Source of the DNA: Pseudomonadota bacterium | GTDB taxonomy: Bacteria > Pseudomonadota > Alphaproteobacteria > Rhizobiales > Beijerinckiaceae | DNA length: 36,370 bases | Assembly (NCBI GenBank): GCA_021804825.1 | Contig: JAJZGX010000016.1 | Location: 1 to 36,370, forward strand | Reading direction: 5' to 3' | Made by a program: the position numbers and the translations under genes | Part shown: in pieces, positions 1-8,555 of the stretch | Position numbering within the stretch: position 1 is the first letter of the stretch | Layout: every line of letters begins with the position of its first letter | The notes under the pieces: generated by a model | Databases searched by the model: none | The model's input: the letters and a program-made list of their open reading frames with translations, nothing else | What the model was told of the DNA's origin: nothing

Positions 1-95
1 CCATGCTGCGGTGCAGTACAATCCCCGACAGCTCGGCCGATTCAAAGCCCTTCAAGGCCCAGACTGCGGCCGACTCACGCCCTGCGCCAGACTGA
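1..95 (+). CDS. possible 3' end of an upstream gene (partial)
   Basis: Frame 3 is open from the left edge to a TGA at 93-95 and reads as a short hydrophilic tail ending in QTAADSRPAPD. About 72% of its third codon positions are G or C, as in the real genes here, and a 24-base inverted repeat lies 60 bases downstream where a transcript might end. The fragment is too short to assign to any family. It may simply be intergenic DNA that is open by chance. Confidence 0.3.
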   Translation, partial: MLRCSTIPDSSADSKPFKAQTAADSRPAPD

Positions 96-154
96 TTGCA
101 TGTGGATTCGCATCGGAAATGCCAAGACCCACAGCACGCGCCCCTCCAGTGAAG

Positions 155-178
155 TGCAAGATAGCGCGTTATCTTGTA
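155..178. repeat. 24-base inverted repeat
   Basis: The arms TGCAAGATAG and TTATCTTGTA surround a CGCG centre. As RNA they give 10 pairs, two of them G-U; as DNA the CAAGATA/TATCTTG arms are perfect. No T-run follows, so it is not a textbook terminator. It could end the transcript of the upstream fragment or be an operator for the DUF1127 promoter. Confidence 0.5.
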
Positions 179-352
179 GGGCAAAATTGCATTAAAATGC
201 CGATATCTGCATTATTTGCATAGTTTTGTCACAATGTGCTTAAAAATAGTTAAAATTTGCTGGAATGCCATGCAAATTGAGAATGGCAGATGTCCCGCCC
301 ATCCCCTTCCATTGTGCGCTGCACCATACTATCTTCCGGTCATCGAATTAGG

Positions 353-379
353 AGGTCTTAGCCAAACGGCATGAGACCT
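353..379 (+). promoter_or_regulatory. 5' leader hairpin before the DUF1127 gene
   Basis: AGGTCTTA (353-360) pairs with TGAGACCT (372-379), including one G-U pair, around an 11-base loop. The 5' arm contains the end of an AGGAGG sequence at 350-355. The octamer ATTAGGAG occurs both at 347-354 and at 383-390. The second copy is the real ribosome binding site, 7 bases before the ATG; the first looks like a decoy or a remnant. Confidence 0.45.
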
Positions 380-397
380 TAGATTAGGAGAACGATC

Positions 398-553
398 ATG
401 ACCCTTGAAACACTCACCATGCGTATTCGCAAGTGGCGCCAGTACCGCGCTTCAGTGCGCGAATTGTCCCGCCTCAGCGACCGCGAGCTCAGCGATCTCG
501 GTATCGGCCGTGGCGACATTGATTATGTGGCTCGCGGCGGTGTTCGCGACTGA
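398..553 (+). CDS. DUF1127 small arginine-rich protein
   Basis: This 51-residue basic protein is a complete DUF1127 domain: an amphipathic RKWRQYRASVRELSRL helix, then the family signature LSDRELSDLGIGRGDI, which runs to the C-terminus. The ATG is preceded by TTAGGAG with a 7-base spacer. Members of this family in alphaproteobacteria are short, often stress- or phosphate-responsive, and at least one (Rhodobacter CcaF1) binds RNA and is co-transcribed with small RNAs. The gene is monocistronic here: it has its own leader hairpin and a strong terminator starting 65 bases after the stop. RNA binding is inferred from the family, not visible in the sequence. Confidence 0.92.
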   Translation: MTLETLTMRIRKWRQYRASVRELSRLSDRELSDLGIGRGDIDYVARGGVRD

Positions 554-660
554 TTGAAATTGCGCCAACGCGTCGGTTGAAGAGCCAAGCTCTGATGCCG
601 ACAGCGTGAGGCACCGCAAGCGCCTGCTGGGATCCTCCCGCCAGCAGGCGCTTTTTTATT
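554..660 (+). ncRNA. structured 3'UTR, candidate CcsR/cuckoo-like small RNA
   Basis: Two hairpins follow the DUF1127 stop. The first (568-607) stacks ACGC-GTCGG against CCGAC-GCGT with one bulged base, then a 4x4 internal loop, then AGAGC/GCTCT with a CAA loop. The second is the terminator (618-653), whose 10-base loop holds TCCTCCC at 633-639, the complement of a Shine-Dalgarno sequence. Rhodobacter CcsR RNAs are likewise made from the 3' side of a DUF1127 gene and carry CCUCCUCCC-type loops. Whether a separate RNA accumulates here is not known. Confidence 0.45.
618..657 (+). terminator. strong intrinsic terminator of the DUF1127 transcript
   Basis: A perfect 13-pair stem (618-630 with 641-653) and a 10-base loop are followed by a T6 run at 652-657, part of which overlaps the stem. 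It isolates trmFO from the DUF1127 unit. Confidence 0.93.
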
Positions 661-692
661 GACCTCAGCTCTGCCTTGCGCGACAGAGCAGC

Positions 693-2108
693 ATGAATCC
701 CGTTCACATCATCGGCGCCGGGCTGGCCGGATCAGAAGCAGCCTGGCAGATCGCCCGGCGTGGCCTTCCCGTCATTTTGCATGAAATGCGGCCCTTGCGC
801 GGCACCGAGGCGCACAAGACCGGCTTTTGCGCCGAACTTGTGTGCTCCAATTCCTTTCGCTCCGACGACGCCGCCACCAATGCGATCGGCGTCTTGCACC
901 GCGAAATGCGGGCCATGGATTCGCTGATTCTGCGCATGGCCGACACCCATCAAGTGCCAGCGGGCGGCGCCCTCGCCGTCGATCGCGACGGTTTTTCGCA
1001 AGCCGTCACCGCGGCCCTTGAAGCCGAGCCGCTCATCACCTTTGCGCGCAGCGAGATCGACGGCCTGCCGCCTTCAGATTGGGATCAGGTGATCATTGCC
1101 ACCGGCCCGCTGACTTCGCCTGCACTTGCAGCTGCCATTCGTGGGCGCACCGGCGAGGATGCCTTGGCATTTTTCGACGCCATCGCCCCCATCGTGCATC
1201 GCGCTTCGATTGACATGGACAAGGCCTGGTTCCAGTCGCGCTACGACAAGAAGGGGCCGGGCGGCTCGGGCGCTGATTACATCAACTGCCCGCTCGACCG
1301 CGACACTTACGAAGCCTTGATCGATGCGCTGCTGCAAGGCGAGACGACGCCCTTCAAGGACTTTGAAAACACACCCTATTTCGACGGTTGCCTGCCGATC
1401 GAAGTCATGGCTGCACGCGGACGCGAAACACTCCGCCATGGGCCTATGAAACCTGTCGGCCTCACCAACCCTCATGATCCGACGCGCAAACCTTATGCTG
1501 TGGTGCAATTGCGCCAGGATAATGCGCTTGGCACGCTTTATAATATCGTAGGCTTCCAGACCAAGTTGAAATATGGCGTTCAGGCGGACGTGTTGCGCTT
1601 GATTCCGGGCCTCGAAAAGGCAGAATTTGCGCGGCTTGGCGGCTTGCACCGCAATACCTTTCTCAATTCGCCGCGCGTGCTCGACCCCTATCTGCGCCTG
1701 AAAGCCGAATCCCGCCTGCGATTTGCCGGCCAGATCACGGGCTGCGAGGGTTATGTAGAAAGCGCCGCCGTCGGCCTCATCTGCGGGCGCATGGCTGCGG
1801 CCGAGCGGCTCGGCGCCGCGCCCGCAGTGCCGCCCGTCAGCACGGCCATCGGCGCGCTGATCAACCATATTACCGCCGGCCATCTCGACACGATTGACGC
1901 TGGCCCGCGCTCGTTCCAGCCGATGAATGTCAATTTTGGGCTGTTTCCGCCCATCGAAACCGCCACCCATGATGCCGAAGGGCGCAGACTGCGTGGCCCC
2001 GACAAGGGCGTGGCCCGCAAAATGGCGCTGAGTGCCAGAGCCAAGAGCGATCTGGCCGCGTGGTTGGCAGCGACCGAGCCCACCATGGCATCCGCACCCG
2101 CCGCTTGA
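693..2108 (+). CDS. trmFO: methylenetetrahydrofolate-tRNA-(uracil-5-)-methyltransferase TrmFO
   Basis: This flavoprotein makes 5-methyluridine at position 54 of the tRNA T-loop, using methylene-tetrahydrofolate as carbon donor and FADH2 as reductant. The 471-residue product is full length. It starts with a Rossmann FAD site ([13 protein letters not shown], residues 6-18). The family signature [13 protein letters not shown] contains Cys51, and [11 protein letters not shown] contains Cys233; these match the two functional cysteines of characterised TrmFO enzymes. A second nucleotide-binding stretch ([18 protein letters not shown]) lies near the C-terminus. The ribosome binding site is weak. No promoter is obvious between the preceding terminator and the ATG, and an SMP-30-like gene follows on the same strand. 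Confidence 0.96.
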   Translation: MNPVHIIGAGLAGSEAAWQIARRGLPVILHEMRPLRGTEAHKTGFCAELVCSNSFRSDDAATNAIGVLHREMRAMDSLILRMADTHQVPAGGALAVDRDGFSQAVTAALEAEPLITFARSEIDGLPPSDWDQVIIATGPLTSPALAAAIRGRTGEDALAFFDAIAPIVHRASIDMDKAWFQSRYDKKGPGGSGADYINCPLDRDTYEALIDALLQGETTPFKDFENTPYFDGCLPIEVMAARGRETLRHGPMKPVGLTNPHDPTRKPYAVVQLRQDNALGTLYNIVGFQTKLKYGVQADVLRLIPGLEKAEFARLGGLHRNTFLNSPRVLDPYLRLKAESRLRFAGQITGCEGYVESAAVGLICGRMAAAERLGAAPAVPPVSTAIGALINHITAGHLDTIDAGPRSFQPMNVNFGLFPPIETATHDAEGRRLRGPDKGVARKMALSARAKSDLAAWLAATEPTMASAPAA

Positions 2109-2216
2109 ATTGGACAAGCCTGAGCCCGGCGGTGGCGCTCGGCACCACCCTGCCCCTTGCTTGCCAGCCTGCGACATTGCTGGCACAGTTTGCTGACCCA
2201 GCCAAAGGAGCAAACC

Positions 2217-3140
2217 TTGCCAGCCCAGGACTATGAAATCATTGATTCGCGCTTCAAACGGCTGATCCACACCAATGCCGGGATTGAGCGGCTTTATACC
2301 GGCTGCCGATGGTCCGAAGGCCCGGCCTATTTCCCGGCTGGCAAATATCTCGTCTGGTCGGACATTCCCAATGATCGGGTGATGCGCTTTGACGAGACCG
2401 ACGGCTCCGTCAGCACCTTCATCACGCCCGCCATGAATCACAACGGCCATTATGTTGATCGCGAGGGACGGCTGATCTCCTGTGAGCATCGCGGACGCTG
2501 TGTCTCGCGCATCGAAATTGACGGCACCCGCACCGTTCTCGCCGACCGCTATCAGGGCAAACGCCTGAACTCCCCCAATGATGTCGTGGTCAAATCCGAT
2601 GGCAGCATCTGGTTCACCGACCCCAGCTATGGCATCGATTCCGATTATGAAGGCGATGCCAGCCCGCATGAGGTCGAAGGCTGCTATGTCTACCGGCTCG
2701 ACCCTCAAACCGGCGAATTGAGCGCGGTCGCGACCGATTTTGAAAAACCCAATGGTCTTGCCTTTTCGCCCGACGAGCGCCTTCTCTATATCGCCGACAC
2801 GGGCTTGAGCCATCGCAAGGATGGACCGCGCCACATCCGTGTCTGCGACGTCGCAGCGGACGGCAGAACCCTTGGCAAAGGCCGCCTGTTTGCGACCTGC
2901 AACATCGGGCTGTTTGACGGCTTCCGCCTTGATACCGACGGGCGCATCTGGACTTCCACCGGCGAAGGCGTGCATTGCTATGACCCCGACGGCACCTTGC
3001 TTGGCAAGGTCCGCATTCCCGAGGTTGTTGCCAATGTCACTTTCGGCGGCCCAAAGCGCAACCGGCTTTATATCTGTGGCACGACCTCGCTCTATGCGGT
3101 CATGCTCAACGTGCGCGGCGCCACTTGGCCGATAGCCTAG
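2217..3140 (+). CDS. SMP-30/gluconolactonase/LRE family beta-propeller hydrolase
   Basis: Members of this family are six-bladed beta-propeller lactonases or esterases that use a divalent metal, often on sugar lactones. The likely metal ligands are visible: Glu34 (RWSEGPAYF), Asn121 (RLNSPNDVVV), Asn179 (EKPNGLAFSPD) and Asp234 (LFDGFRLDTDG). The WFTDPSYG blade motif is also present. The TTG at 2217 is chosen because AAAGGAG sits 6 bases before it; the frame is open to a TTG at 2157 that has no such site. The result is 307 residues with no signal peptide, so a cytoplasmic enzyme is likely. The substrate cannot be told. It follows trmFO by 108 bases and converges on rplQ. Confidence 0.88.
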   Translation: MPAQDYEIIDSRFKRLIHTNAGIERLYTGCRWSEGPAYFPAGKYLVWSDIPNDRVMRFDETDGSVSTFITPAMNHNGHYVDREGRLISCEHRGRCVSRIEIDGTRTVLADRYQGKRLNSPNDVVVKSDGSIWFTDPSYGIDSDYEGDASPHEVEGCYVYRLDPQTGELSAVATDFEKPNGLAFSPDERLLYIADTGLSHRKDGPRHIRVCDVAADGRTLGKGRLFATCNIGLFDGFRLDTDGRIWTSTGEGVHCYDPDGTLLGKVRIPEVVANVTFGGPKRNRLYICGTTSLYAVMLNVRGATWPIA

Positions 3141-3160
3141 GCCCGCGCGAGCGCTCCCAG

Positions 3161-3191
3161 AAAACACAAAAGGGCGACGTTGCCGCCGCCC
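3161..3191 (-). terminator. terminator of the ribosomal-protein cluster after rplQ
   Basis: Read on the minus strand, GGGCGGCG pairs with CGTCGCCC (8 pairs, one G-U) across a GCAA tetraloop, then TTTTGTGTTTT follows. It lies 24 bases past the rplQ stop. On the + strand no T-run follows the stem, so it serves rplQ rather than the converging gene. Confidence 0.85.
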
Positions 3192-3214
3192 CTGAATATC
3201 GTTTTTGCCCCCGC

Positions 3215-3604
3215 TTATGCAGCAGGCGCTGCGCCCTTGGCATCTTCGTCGCGATCGACAAATTCGATCAAGGCCATGGGCGCATTGTCACCCTGGCGGA
3301 ACCCGGCCTTGAGCACACGGCAATAACCGCCGTTGCGATCCTTGTAGCGCTTGCCCAGCACATCGAACAGCTTGCGCACCAGTGCGACATCGCGCAACTG
3401 CGCAATCGCCTGCCGACGAGCGTGCAAATCCCCGCGCTTGCCAAGGGTGACCAGCTTTTCCACCACAGGACGCAAGTCCTTGGCTTTGGGCAGCGTCGTG
3501 ATGATCTGCTCATGCTTGATGAGCGCTTGCGACATATTCATGAACATCGCCTTGCGATGCTCGGCAGTGCGGTTGAAACGCCGTTTGGCGCGACCGTGAT
3601 ACAT
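3215..3604 (-). CDS. rplQ: 50S ribosomal protein L17
   Basis: L17 sits near the exit tunnel of the large subunit. The N-terminal half ([20 protein letters not shown], then [20 protein letters not shown]) is diagnostic. At 129 residues it is slightly shorter than many alphaproteobacterial L17s, and it ends in a short acidic/Ala tail. Its N-terminus [10 protein letters not shown] differs from the usual MRHG(x)xxRKL. The ATG has GGAG 7 bases upstream. It is the last gene of the alpha operon, 82 bases after rpoA. Confidence 0.97.
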   Translation of the reverse strand: MYHGRAKRRFNRTAEHRKAMFMNMSQALIKHEQIITTLPKAKDLRPVVEKLVTLGKRGDLHARRQAIAQLRDVALVRKLFDVLGKRYKDRNGGYCRVLKAGFRQGDNAPMALIEFVDRDEDAKGAAPAA

Positions 3605-3686
3605 GGCTAGTCTCCGTTTTCAGGGTTATGAGAGCCGCCGTGCCACGGAACGGCCCCCGCTTATCAGCGCTTGTGCGCTTGATAGA

Positions 3687-4706
3687 TCAGAAATGCTCTT
3701 CGAAACGCTTGGCAAGCTCATCGACATTTTCCGGCGGCCAACCGGTGATTTCCATGCCGAGATAAAGCCCCATCTGCGCCAGCACTTCCTTGATTTCATT
3801 CAAGGACTTGCGCCCGAAATTCGGGGTGCGCAGCATCTCGCCCTCCGATTTCTGGATCAGATCGCCGATATAGACAATGTTGTCGTTCTTCAGGCAATTG
3901 GCCGAACGCACCGAAAGTTCGAGTTCATCGACCTTCTTCAGCAGTGCCGGGTTGATGAAGGGCAGATTCGGCAACGCCGGCGCGGCTTCCTCGCGGCGCG
4001 GTTCGTCGAAATTGACAAACACATTGAGCTGGTCTTGCAGGATGCGTGCCGCATAGGCCACAGCATCTTCCGGCGACAGGGCGCCATTGGTTTCCACCGT
4101 CAGCGTCAGCTTGTCATAATCAAGCACTTGGCCTTCGCGTGTATTCTCAACGCGATAGCTCACTTTCTTCACAGGTGAGTAGAGCGCATCGACCGGGATC
4201 AGGCCGATCGGCGCATCTTCCGAACGGTTACGATCAGCCGGCACATAGCCCTTGCCGATATTCACTGTCAGCTCCATGCGGATTTCCGCTCCCTCATCGA
4301 GCGTGCAGATCACGACATGCGGGTTGAGGATCACCACATCGCCGGTCACAGCAATATCGCCAGCCCGCACCACGCCCGGCCCGGTCTTCTTGATAACCAT
4401 GCGCTTGGGGCCTTCGCCAGACATTTTCACCGCAATATCCTTGATATTGAGGATGATGTCGGTCAGGTCTTCGCGCACGCCGGGGATCGACGAGAATTCG
4501 TGCAGCACGCCGTCGATCTGCACCGCAGTGATCGCCGCACCCTGCAGCGACGACAGCAGGATGCGCCGCAGCGAATTGCCCAGCGTCACACCAAAGCCAC
4601 GCTCCAGCGGTTCAGCGACAATGGTTGCGGCTTTCTTCGGGTTATCGCCCACAGCAACATGGAGCTTTGCGGGCTTGATTAAATCCTGCCAGTTCTTCTG
4701 GATCAT
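3687..4706 (-). CDS. rpoA: DNA-directed RNA polymerase subunit alpha
   Basis: Alpha dimerises to nucleate RNA polymerase assembly and contacts promoter UP elements and activators. At 339 residues it has the full domain set: the N-terminal dimerisation domain ([18 protein letters not shown] near residues 33-50; [11 protein letters not shown] near 230) and the C-terminal DNA-binding domain ([36 protein letters not shown]). The Arg that contacts DNA is present in SVRSANCLK. It lies between rpsK and rplQ, as in the bacterial alpha operon. Confidence 0.99.
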   Translation of the reverse strand: MIQKNWQDLIKPAKLHVAVGDNPKKAATIVAEPLERGFGVTLGNSLRRILLSSLQGAAITAVQIDGVLHEFSSIPGVREDLTDIILNIKDIAVKMSGEGPKRMVIKKTGPGVVRAGDIAVTGDVVILNPHVVICTLDEGAEIRMELTVNIGKGYVPADRNRSEDAPIGLIPVDALYSPVKKVSYRVENTREGQVLDYDKLTLTVETNGALSPEDAVAYAARILQDQLNVFVNFDEPRREEAAPALPNLPFINPALLKKVDELELSVRSANCLKNDNIVYIGDLIQKSEGEMLRTPNFGRKSLNEIKEVLAQMGLYLGMEITGWPPENVDELAKRFEEHF

Positions 4707-4776
4707 GGCGGCACCTTTCTAGGACGAACGGCGCGGCCCTCAAGCCGCACCCAATGAGTCAAACGACGTCGAGCGC

Positions 4777-5166
4777 TTAGACGCGCCGGCGCTTGCGCGG
4801 CCGGCAGCCATTGTGCGGAATGGTGGTGACGTCGCGAATTGAACTGACCGTGAAACCCGCCGCCTGCAACGCACGCAGTGCCGACTCACGTCCTGAACCC
4901 GGGCCGGAAACCTCGACTTCGAGGGTGCGCATGCCATGTTCCTGTGCCTTGCGGGCCGCGTCTTCCGCCGCCATCTGCGCCGCATAGGGGGTGGACTTGC
5001 GTGAACCCTTGAATCCCATCGTGCCCGCTGAGGACCAGGAAATCGTGTTGCCCTGTGCATCGGTAATGGTGATCATCGTGTTGTTGAACGTGGAGTTCAC
5101 ATGGGCAACGCCCGACACGATGTTTTTGCGTTCGCGACGGCGAACGCGGCCTGCTTCTTTAGCCAT
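4777..5166 (-). CDS. rpsK: 30S ribosomal protein S11
   Basis: S11 lies in the platform of the small subunit and contacts 16S rRNA near the mRNA exit. The 129-residue product carries the family hallmarks [37 protein letters not shown] and the basic C-terminal end [13 protein letters not shown]. It is preceded by rpsM (76-base gap) and followed by rpoA (70-base gap), the expected order. Confidence 0.99.
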   Translation of the reverse strand: MAKEAGRVRRRERKNIVSGVAHVNSTFNNTMITITDAQGNTISWSSAGTMGFKGSRKSTPYAAQMAAEDAARKAQEHGMRTLEVEVSGPGSGRESALRALQAAGFTVSSIRDVTTIPHNGCRPRKRRRV

Positions 5167-5242
5167 GGTCGTTTTGATCCTTCAAGCGCGCCCGTCATGC
5201 CAGGCGCTCGGGGTTGGGGCTTGGCTTGATGCCAGGCCGAAA

Positions 5243-5611
5243 TTACTTCTTTTTGCCAGCAATCGCCTTGGCCTTGCCCTTGCGGGTGCGGGCATTGGTA
5301 TGCGTGCGTTGGCCGCGAACCGGCAACTGGCGACGATGACGCAGGCCGCGATAGCAGCCAAGATCCATCAAGCGCTTGATATTCATCGCGACTTCGCGGC
5401 GCAGATCGCCTTCCACCATATAGTCACGGTCGATGGTTTCGCGAATTTGCAGCACTTCGGCGTCGGTCAATTGCGACACGCGGCGCTCGGCAGGAATCTT
5501 CACCTTGGTGCAGATCTCTTCAGCCTTCTTCGGGCCGATGCCGTGGATATATTGCAGCGCGATGATCACGCGCTTGCCAGTGGGGATATTGACGCCAGCT
5601 ATACGGGCCAT
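5243..5611 (-). CDS. rpsM: 30S ribosomal protein S13
   Basis: S13 sits in the head of the small subunit and bridges to the large subunit and the P-site tRNA. It shows [15 protein letters not shown] at the start, the helix-hairpin-helix [13 protein letters not shown], and the RNA-binding tail [27 protein letters not shown]. At 122 residues it is standard for alphaproteobacteria. It is the first gene after adk, behind a 183-base spacer, the largest within the spc/alpha part, so an internal alpha-operon promoter is possible, though none is convincing by eye. Confidence 0.99.
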   Translation of the reverse strand: MARIAGVNIPTGKRVIIALQYIHGIGPKKAEEICTKVKIPAERRVSQLTDAEVLQIRETIDRDYMVEGDLRREVAMNIKRLMDLGCYRGLRHRRQLPVRGQRTHTNARTRKGKAKAIAGKKK

Positions 5612-5794
5612 AGGTTCGCTCCATTGCGGCCTCTAGGGGCCAGGAAAATCCGCGTCCGGTGGAGGCCGGCCCATGCGAATACACAAAACAACGGCTTCTG
5701 CCCGAAGACGGTCAGCCAATTGTTCAGTTGATCAAAATTCGTTAGCGGCTTGCGCCTGCGCGGTCAAGTGCCATTTTGACGCGATGCGACGCAA

Positions 5795-6373
5795 TTATGT
5801 CAGCGCCGCATCAATGGCCGCAGCAACCGCTGAAACCGACGCCATGCCATCGACCGCACTAAGCTGCCCGCTTTGCGCATAATAGGCCGAAACCGGCGCC
5901 GTTTGCGCGCGATAAGCCTCCAGGCGGACTTTGAACGCCTCTGGATTATCATCGGCTCGCACGGTGCCGCCGGCCGCCAGGGTCTCGGCAGCGCGCTGTT
6001 CGATGCGCGCCAACAACGCCGCTTCATCGACCTTGAGCTCGATCACCCGATCAAGTTTCAGACCGCGATGCTCCAGAAGCTGGTCGAGCGCCTCGGCCTG
6101 CGCCACCGTCCGCGGAAACCCATCGAGAATGAACCCGCGGCGCGCATCATCGCTTCTGATCCGCTCGCCGATGATCCCGACCACGATTTCATCCGAAACA
6201 AGACCGCCGGCATCCATCACCGCCTTGGCCTTGCGACCGACATCCGAGCCCGCAGCCACTGCCGCGCGCAGCATGTCTCCCGTCGATAATTGTGGTATTT
6301 TCAACAACTCAACCAAACGTTTCGCCTGGGTTCCCTTGCCCGCCCCCGGCGGCCCCAGCAAAATCAGTTTCAT
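5795..6373 (-). CDS. adk: adenylate kinase, short (LID-less) type
   Basis: Adenylate kinase converts ATP + AMP to 2 ADP. The Walker A loop GPPGAGKGT is at residues 7-15, followed by [11 protein letters not shown] for AMP binding, [16 protein letters not shown], and the [15 protein letters not shown] segment. At 192 residues it lacks the long LID/zinc insert of the E. coli type, as is normal in alphaproteobacteria. The start codon overlaps the secY stop (ATGA, 4 bases), so the two are translationally coupled. It is the last gene before the rpsM spacer. Confidence 0.98.
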   Translation of the reverse strand: MKLILLGPPGAGKGTQAKRLVELLKIPQLSTGDMLRAAVAAGSDVGRKAKAVMDAGGLVSDEIVVGIIGERIRSDDARRGFILDGFPRTVAQAEALDQLLEHRGLKLDRVIELKVDEAALLARIEQRAAETLAAGGTVRADDNPEAFKVRLEAYRAQTAPVSAYYAQSGQLSAVDGMASVSAVAAAIDAALT

Positions 6374-7707
6374 TTCTTCCGCCCCTTCAACCTCGATTTC
6401 TTGATCAGGCCTTCGTATTGTTGCGCCTGCAGGTGCCCCTGAACCTGCGCCATCGTATCCATCGTGACGCTCACCACAATCAACAACGAAGTGCCGCCAA
6501 AATAGAACGGCAGCGCCGCGTAGGAAATTAGCAATTGTGGCAAGAGGCAGATCAAAGCCAGATAAATACCGCCCAGCACCGTGATGCGCGTCAGCACCTT
6601 GTCGATATATTGCGCAGTCTTTTCGCCGGGACGGATGCCCGGCAGGAAGCCGCCATATTTCTTCAAATTATCCGCGGTTTCAACCGGATTGAACACCTGC
6701 GCGGTATAATAGAACGCGAAAAACAGGATCAGCGCGACATAAAGCACAAGATAGAGCGGACGCCCCGGCCCGAGCAGGTTGGTGACCGTACCCATGATGC
6801 CGGTGGCCCCACCATTGGTGGTGAAATTGGCGATGGTGGTCGGCAGCAGCAACAGCGAGGAGGCAAAAATCGGCGGAATGACGCCTGACGTGTTGAGCTT
6901 GAGCGGCAGAAACGACGTCTGCTGCTCTGACACCCGGTTACCAACCTGCCGTTTTGGATAGGTCACCAGCAGGCGCCGCTGTGCCCGCTCCATGAACACG
7001 ATGAAGGCGACCACGAACAGCGCCATCACCGTGACCGCGAAGATCAGGATGGGCGACAACTGTCCTTGGCGTCCTTGCTCCAGGGTGCGGATGATCGCGC
7101 CTGGGAACCCCGAGATGATGCCCGCAAAAATGATCAGCGACGAGCCATTGCCGATGCCGCGTGTGGTGATCTGCTCGCCGAGCCACATCAGGAACACAGT
7201 GCCTCCGACCAGCGTGATCACCGTTGAAATGGTGAAGAACAGGCCCGGATTGAGGACGTAATGCGCGCCGCTCGATTGCAGCCCGACGGAAATGCCATAG
7301 GCCTGCCCGGCGGCCAGCAGCACCGTCAGATAGCGGGTATATTGGTTGATGATCTTGCGGCCCGACTCGCCTTCCTTCTTCAGCGCATCGAGCTGAGGAA
7401 ACAGCGGCGTGACCAATTGCACGATGATCGATGCCGAAATATAGGGCATGATGTTCAGCGCAAAAATGGCCATGCGTTGCACGGCACCGCCGGAAAACGA
7501 ATTGAACATGTCCAGCACACCTTGCGAGTGGCTGGTGAAATTCTGCTGGAAAGCCACCGGATCAATGCCCGGCAAGGGGATGTAGGTCCCGAGGCGAAAC
7601 ACGATGAGCGCCCCCAGCGTGAACCAGATGCGTTGTTGCAGCTCTTTGGCTTTGCTGAAATTGGCGTAACTGGCGCTGGCTGCCAATTGCTCTGCTACCG
7701 ATGCCAT
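6370..7707 (-). CDS. secY: preprotein translocase subunit SecY
   Basis: SecY forms the membrane channel of the Sec translocon. The frame is open to 7752, but the start is placed at the ATG at 7707 ([11 protein letters not shown]), which has AGGAG ten bases upstream and matches alphaproteobacterial SecY starts. The 445-residue product has ten hydrophobic segments, beginning [20 protein letters not shown]. The plug region reads [19 protein letters not shown], and the cytoplasmic loop [13 protein letters not shown] docks SecA and the ribosome. A terminator-like structure sits between rplO and this gene. Its stop overlaps adk. Confidence 0.98.
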   Translation of the reverse strand: MASVAEQLAASASYANFSKAKELQQRIWFTLGALIVFRLGTYIPLPGIDPVAFQQNFTSHSQGVLDMFNSFSGGAVQRMAIFALNIMPYISASIIVQLVTPLFPQLDALKKEGESGRKIINQYTRYLTVLLAAGQAYGISVGLQSSGAHYVLNPGLFFTISTVITLVGGTVFLMWLGEQITTRGIGNGSSLIIFAGIISGFPGAIIRTLEQGRQGQLSPILIFAVTVMALFVVAFIVFMERAQRRLLVTYPKRQVGNRVSEQQTSFLPLKLNTSGVIPPIFASSLLLLPTTIANFTTNGGATGIMGTVTNLLGPGRPLYLVLYVALILFFAFYYTAQVFNPVETADNLKKYGGFLPGIRPGEKTAQYIDKVLTRITVLGGIYLALICLLPQLLISYAALPFYFGGTSLLIVVSVTMDTMAQVQGHLQAQQYEGLIKKSRLKGRKK

Positions 7708-7742
7708 GTCGTTTCTGCTCCTGGCCGCAAGATCATCAAAAT

Positions 7743-7791
7743 CCCGCTTCAAACAAAAAAGCGGGGAAGCCGTTGTGAACGCCTACCCCGC
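7743..7791 (-). terminator. terminator/attenuator-like structure between rplO and secY
   Basis: On the minus strand GCGGGG (7791-7786) pairs with CCCCGC (7766-7761). The stem continues inward through AG/CU and CGUU/AACG, separated by two 1x1 mismatches, to a 3-base loop. T6 (7760-7755) follows at once. The 3' arm can instead pair with AAGCGGG (7749-7743), giving a 7-pair rival hairpin with a 9-base loop. The structure begins 43 bases after the rplO stop and ends about 50 bases before the secY start. Confidence 0.7.
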
Positions 7792-7834
7792 CCATATGGC
7801 GATTATGGAACCCGATGCAACTCAGGTATCACAA

Positions 7835-8335
7835 TTATGTGGCTGGCGCGCTGGCTTTTTGGACGCGCGTCGCGGGCTTTTCGAGAATCTTGACGCTGCC
7901 GCCAGCCTTCTCGATCGCCGCAATCGCGCCCTTCGAGGCACCAGCGACTTCAAACACCAGACCGGTCTTGATTTCGCCCTGCCCCAGCACCCGGACGCCG
8001 TCGCGCGCTCGTGCGCAGATGCCGGCCTCAACCAGCGCATCCACCGTCACGGTCTGCCCGGCCTTCAGCTTGCCGGCTTCCACCGCTTCCTGAATGCGTC
8101 CGACATTGACCTCGTTGAAGTCCGTGGCGAAGGGGTTCCAGAACCCGCGCTTCGGCAAACGCCGATGCAGCGGCATCTGGCCACCTTCAAAACCCTTGAC
8201 GCGAACGCCGGTGCGGGCCTTCTGACCCTTGACGCCGCGCCCGGCAGTCTTGCCCTTGCCTGAACCGATACCCCGCCCAACCCGAATGCGCGGCTTGGAT
8301 GAACCCGGATTATCTGAAATGCCATTGAGTTTCAT
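7835..8335 (-). CDS. rplO: 50S ribosomal protein L15
   Basis: L15 is a late-assembly protein that threads a basic N-terminal tail into 23S rRNA. The 166-residue product starts [20 protein letters not shown], continues with [37 protein letters not shown], and ends in the globular domain [20 protein letters not shown]. The start at 8335 is preferred over the upstream GTG because GAGGAG lies 8 bases before it. rpmD ends 11 bases upstream. Confidence 0.98.
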   Translation of the reverse strand: MKLNGISDNPGSSKPRIRVGRGIGSGKGKTAGRGVKGQKARTGVRVKGFEGGQMPLHRRLPKRGFWNPFATDFNEVNVGRIQEAVEAGKLKAGQTVTVDALVEAGICARARDGVRVLGQGEIKTGLVFEVAGASKGAIAAIEKAGGSVKILEKPATRVQKASAPAT

Positions 8336-8346
8336 GGGGTTTCTCC

Positions 8347-8544
8347 TCACTGGCTTTCAAGAACGCGCACGAGATGGGCAACCTTGGCAATCATGCCGCG
8401 CACTGCGGGCGTATCTTCCAAAGTGGCCACCCGGCCGAGTTTGTTGAGCCGCAGACCCACCAGCGTTTCACGCTGGGTGTGGATGCGGCCGATGGGGCTG
8501 CCGATCTGTTCGACCTGAAGGGTCTTTGCTGATTTCGCTTGCAT
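8347..8544 (-). CDS. rpmD: 50S ribosomal protein L30
   Basis: This is a 65-residue L30 with the family core [20 protein letters not shown], then [22 protein letters not shown] and a short C-terminal end. The ATG at 8544 is chosen over an upstream GTG (8559) because its N-terminus [11 protein letters not shown] fits the family and GAGGG precedes it. It sits between rpsE and rplO, as in the spc operon. Confidence 0.96.
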   Translation of the reverse strand: MQAKSAKTLQVEQIGSPIGRIHTQRETLVGLRLNKLGRVATLEDTPAVRGMIAKVAHLVRVLESQ

Positions 8545-8555
8545 GATCACATCCC

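Larger units (their letters stand above)
96..397 (+). other. AT-rich intergenic stretch upstream of the DUF1127 gene
   Basis: No convincing gene is seen. The stretch holds an inverted repeat at 155-178, several GCAT/ATGC half-sites between 189 and 221, a possible weak promoter (TTGTCA at 226-231 and TAAAAT at 251-256, with a 19-base spacer that is too long for a standard sigma-70 site), and AATTTGC (254-260) facing GCAAATT (272-278). Composition shifts from GC-rich before 150 to clearly AT-rich at 180-280, as expected for a regulated promoter zone. Confidence 0.5.

Noticed and set aside
11-223. A 70-codon frame at the left end
   Set aside because: It runs through the inverted repeat and the AT-rich promoter-like zone, and codon use is not gene-like. 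Frame 3 (1-95) is the better coding candidate.
2131-2149. GGTGG/CCACC hairpin between trmFO and the SMP-30-like gene
   Set aside because: The stem has only five pairs and no T-run follows, so it does not support termination.
1074-3167. A 697-codon open frame antisense to trmFO and the SMP-30-like gene
   Set aside because: Both opposite-strand genes are clearly real by family motifs; the antisense frame is a by-product of GC-rich codon use and shows no recognisable domain.
5612-5794. Possible alpha-operon promoter in the adk/rpsM spacer (TTGACC with TAACGA 17 bases on)
   Set aside because: The -10 matches only two of six consensus bases and no stronger pair was found, so it was not called.
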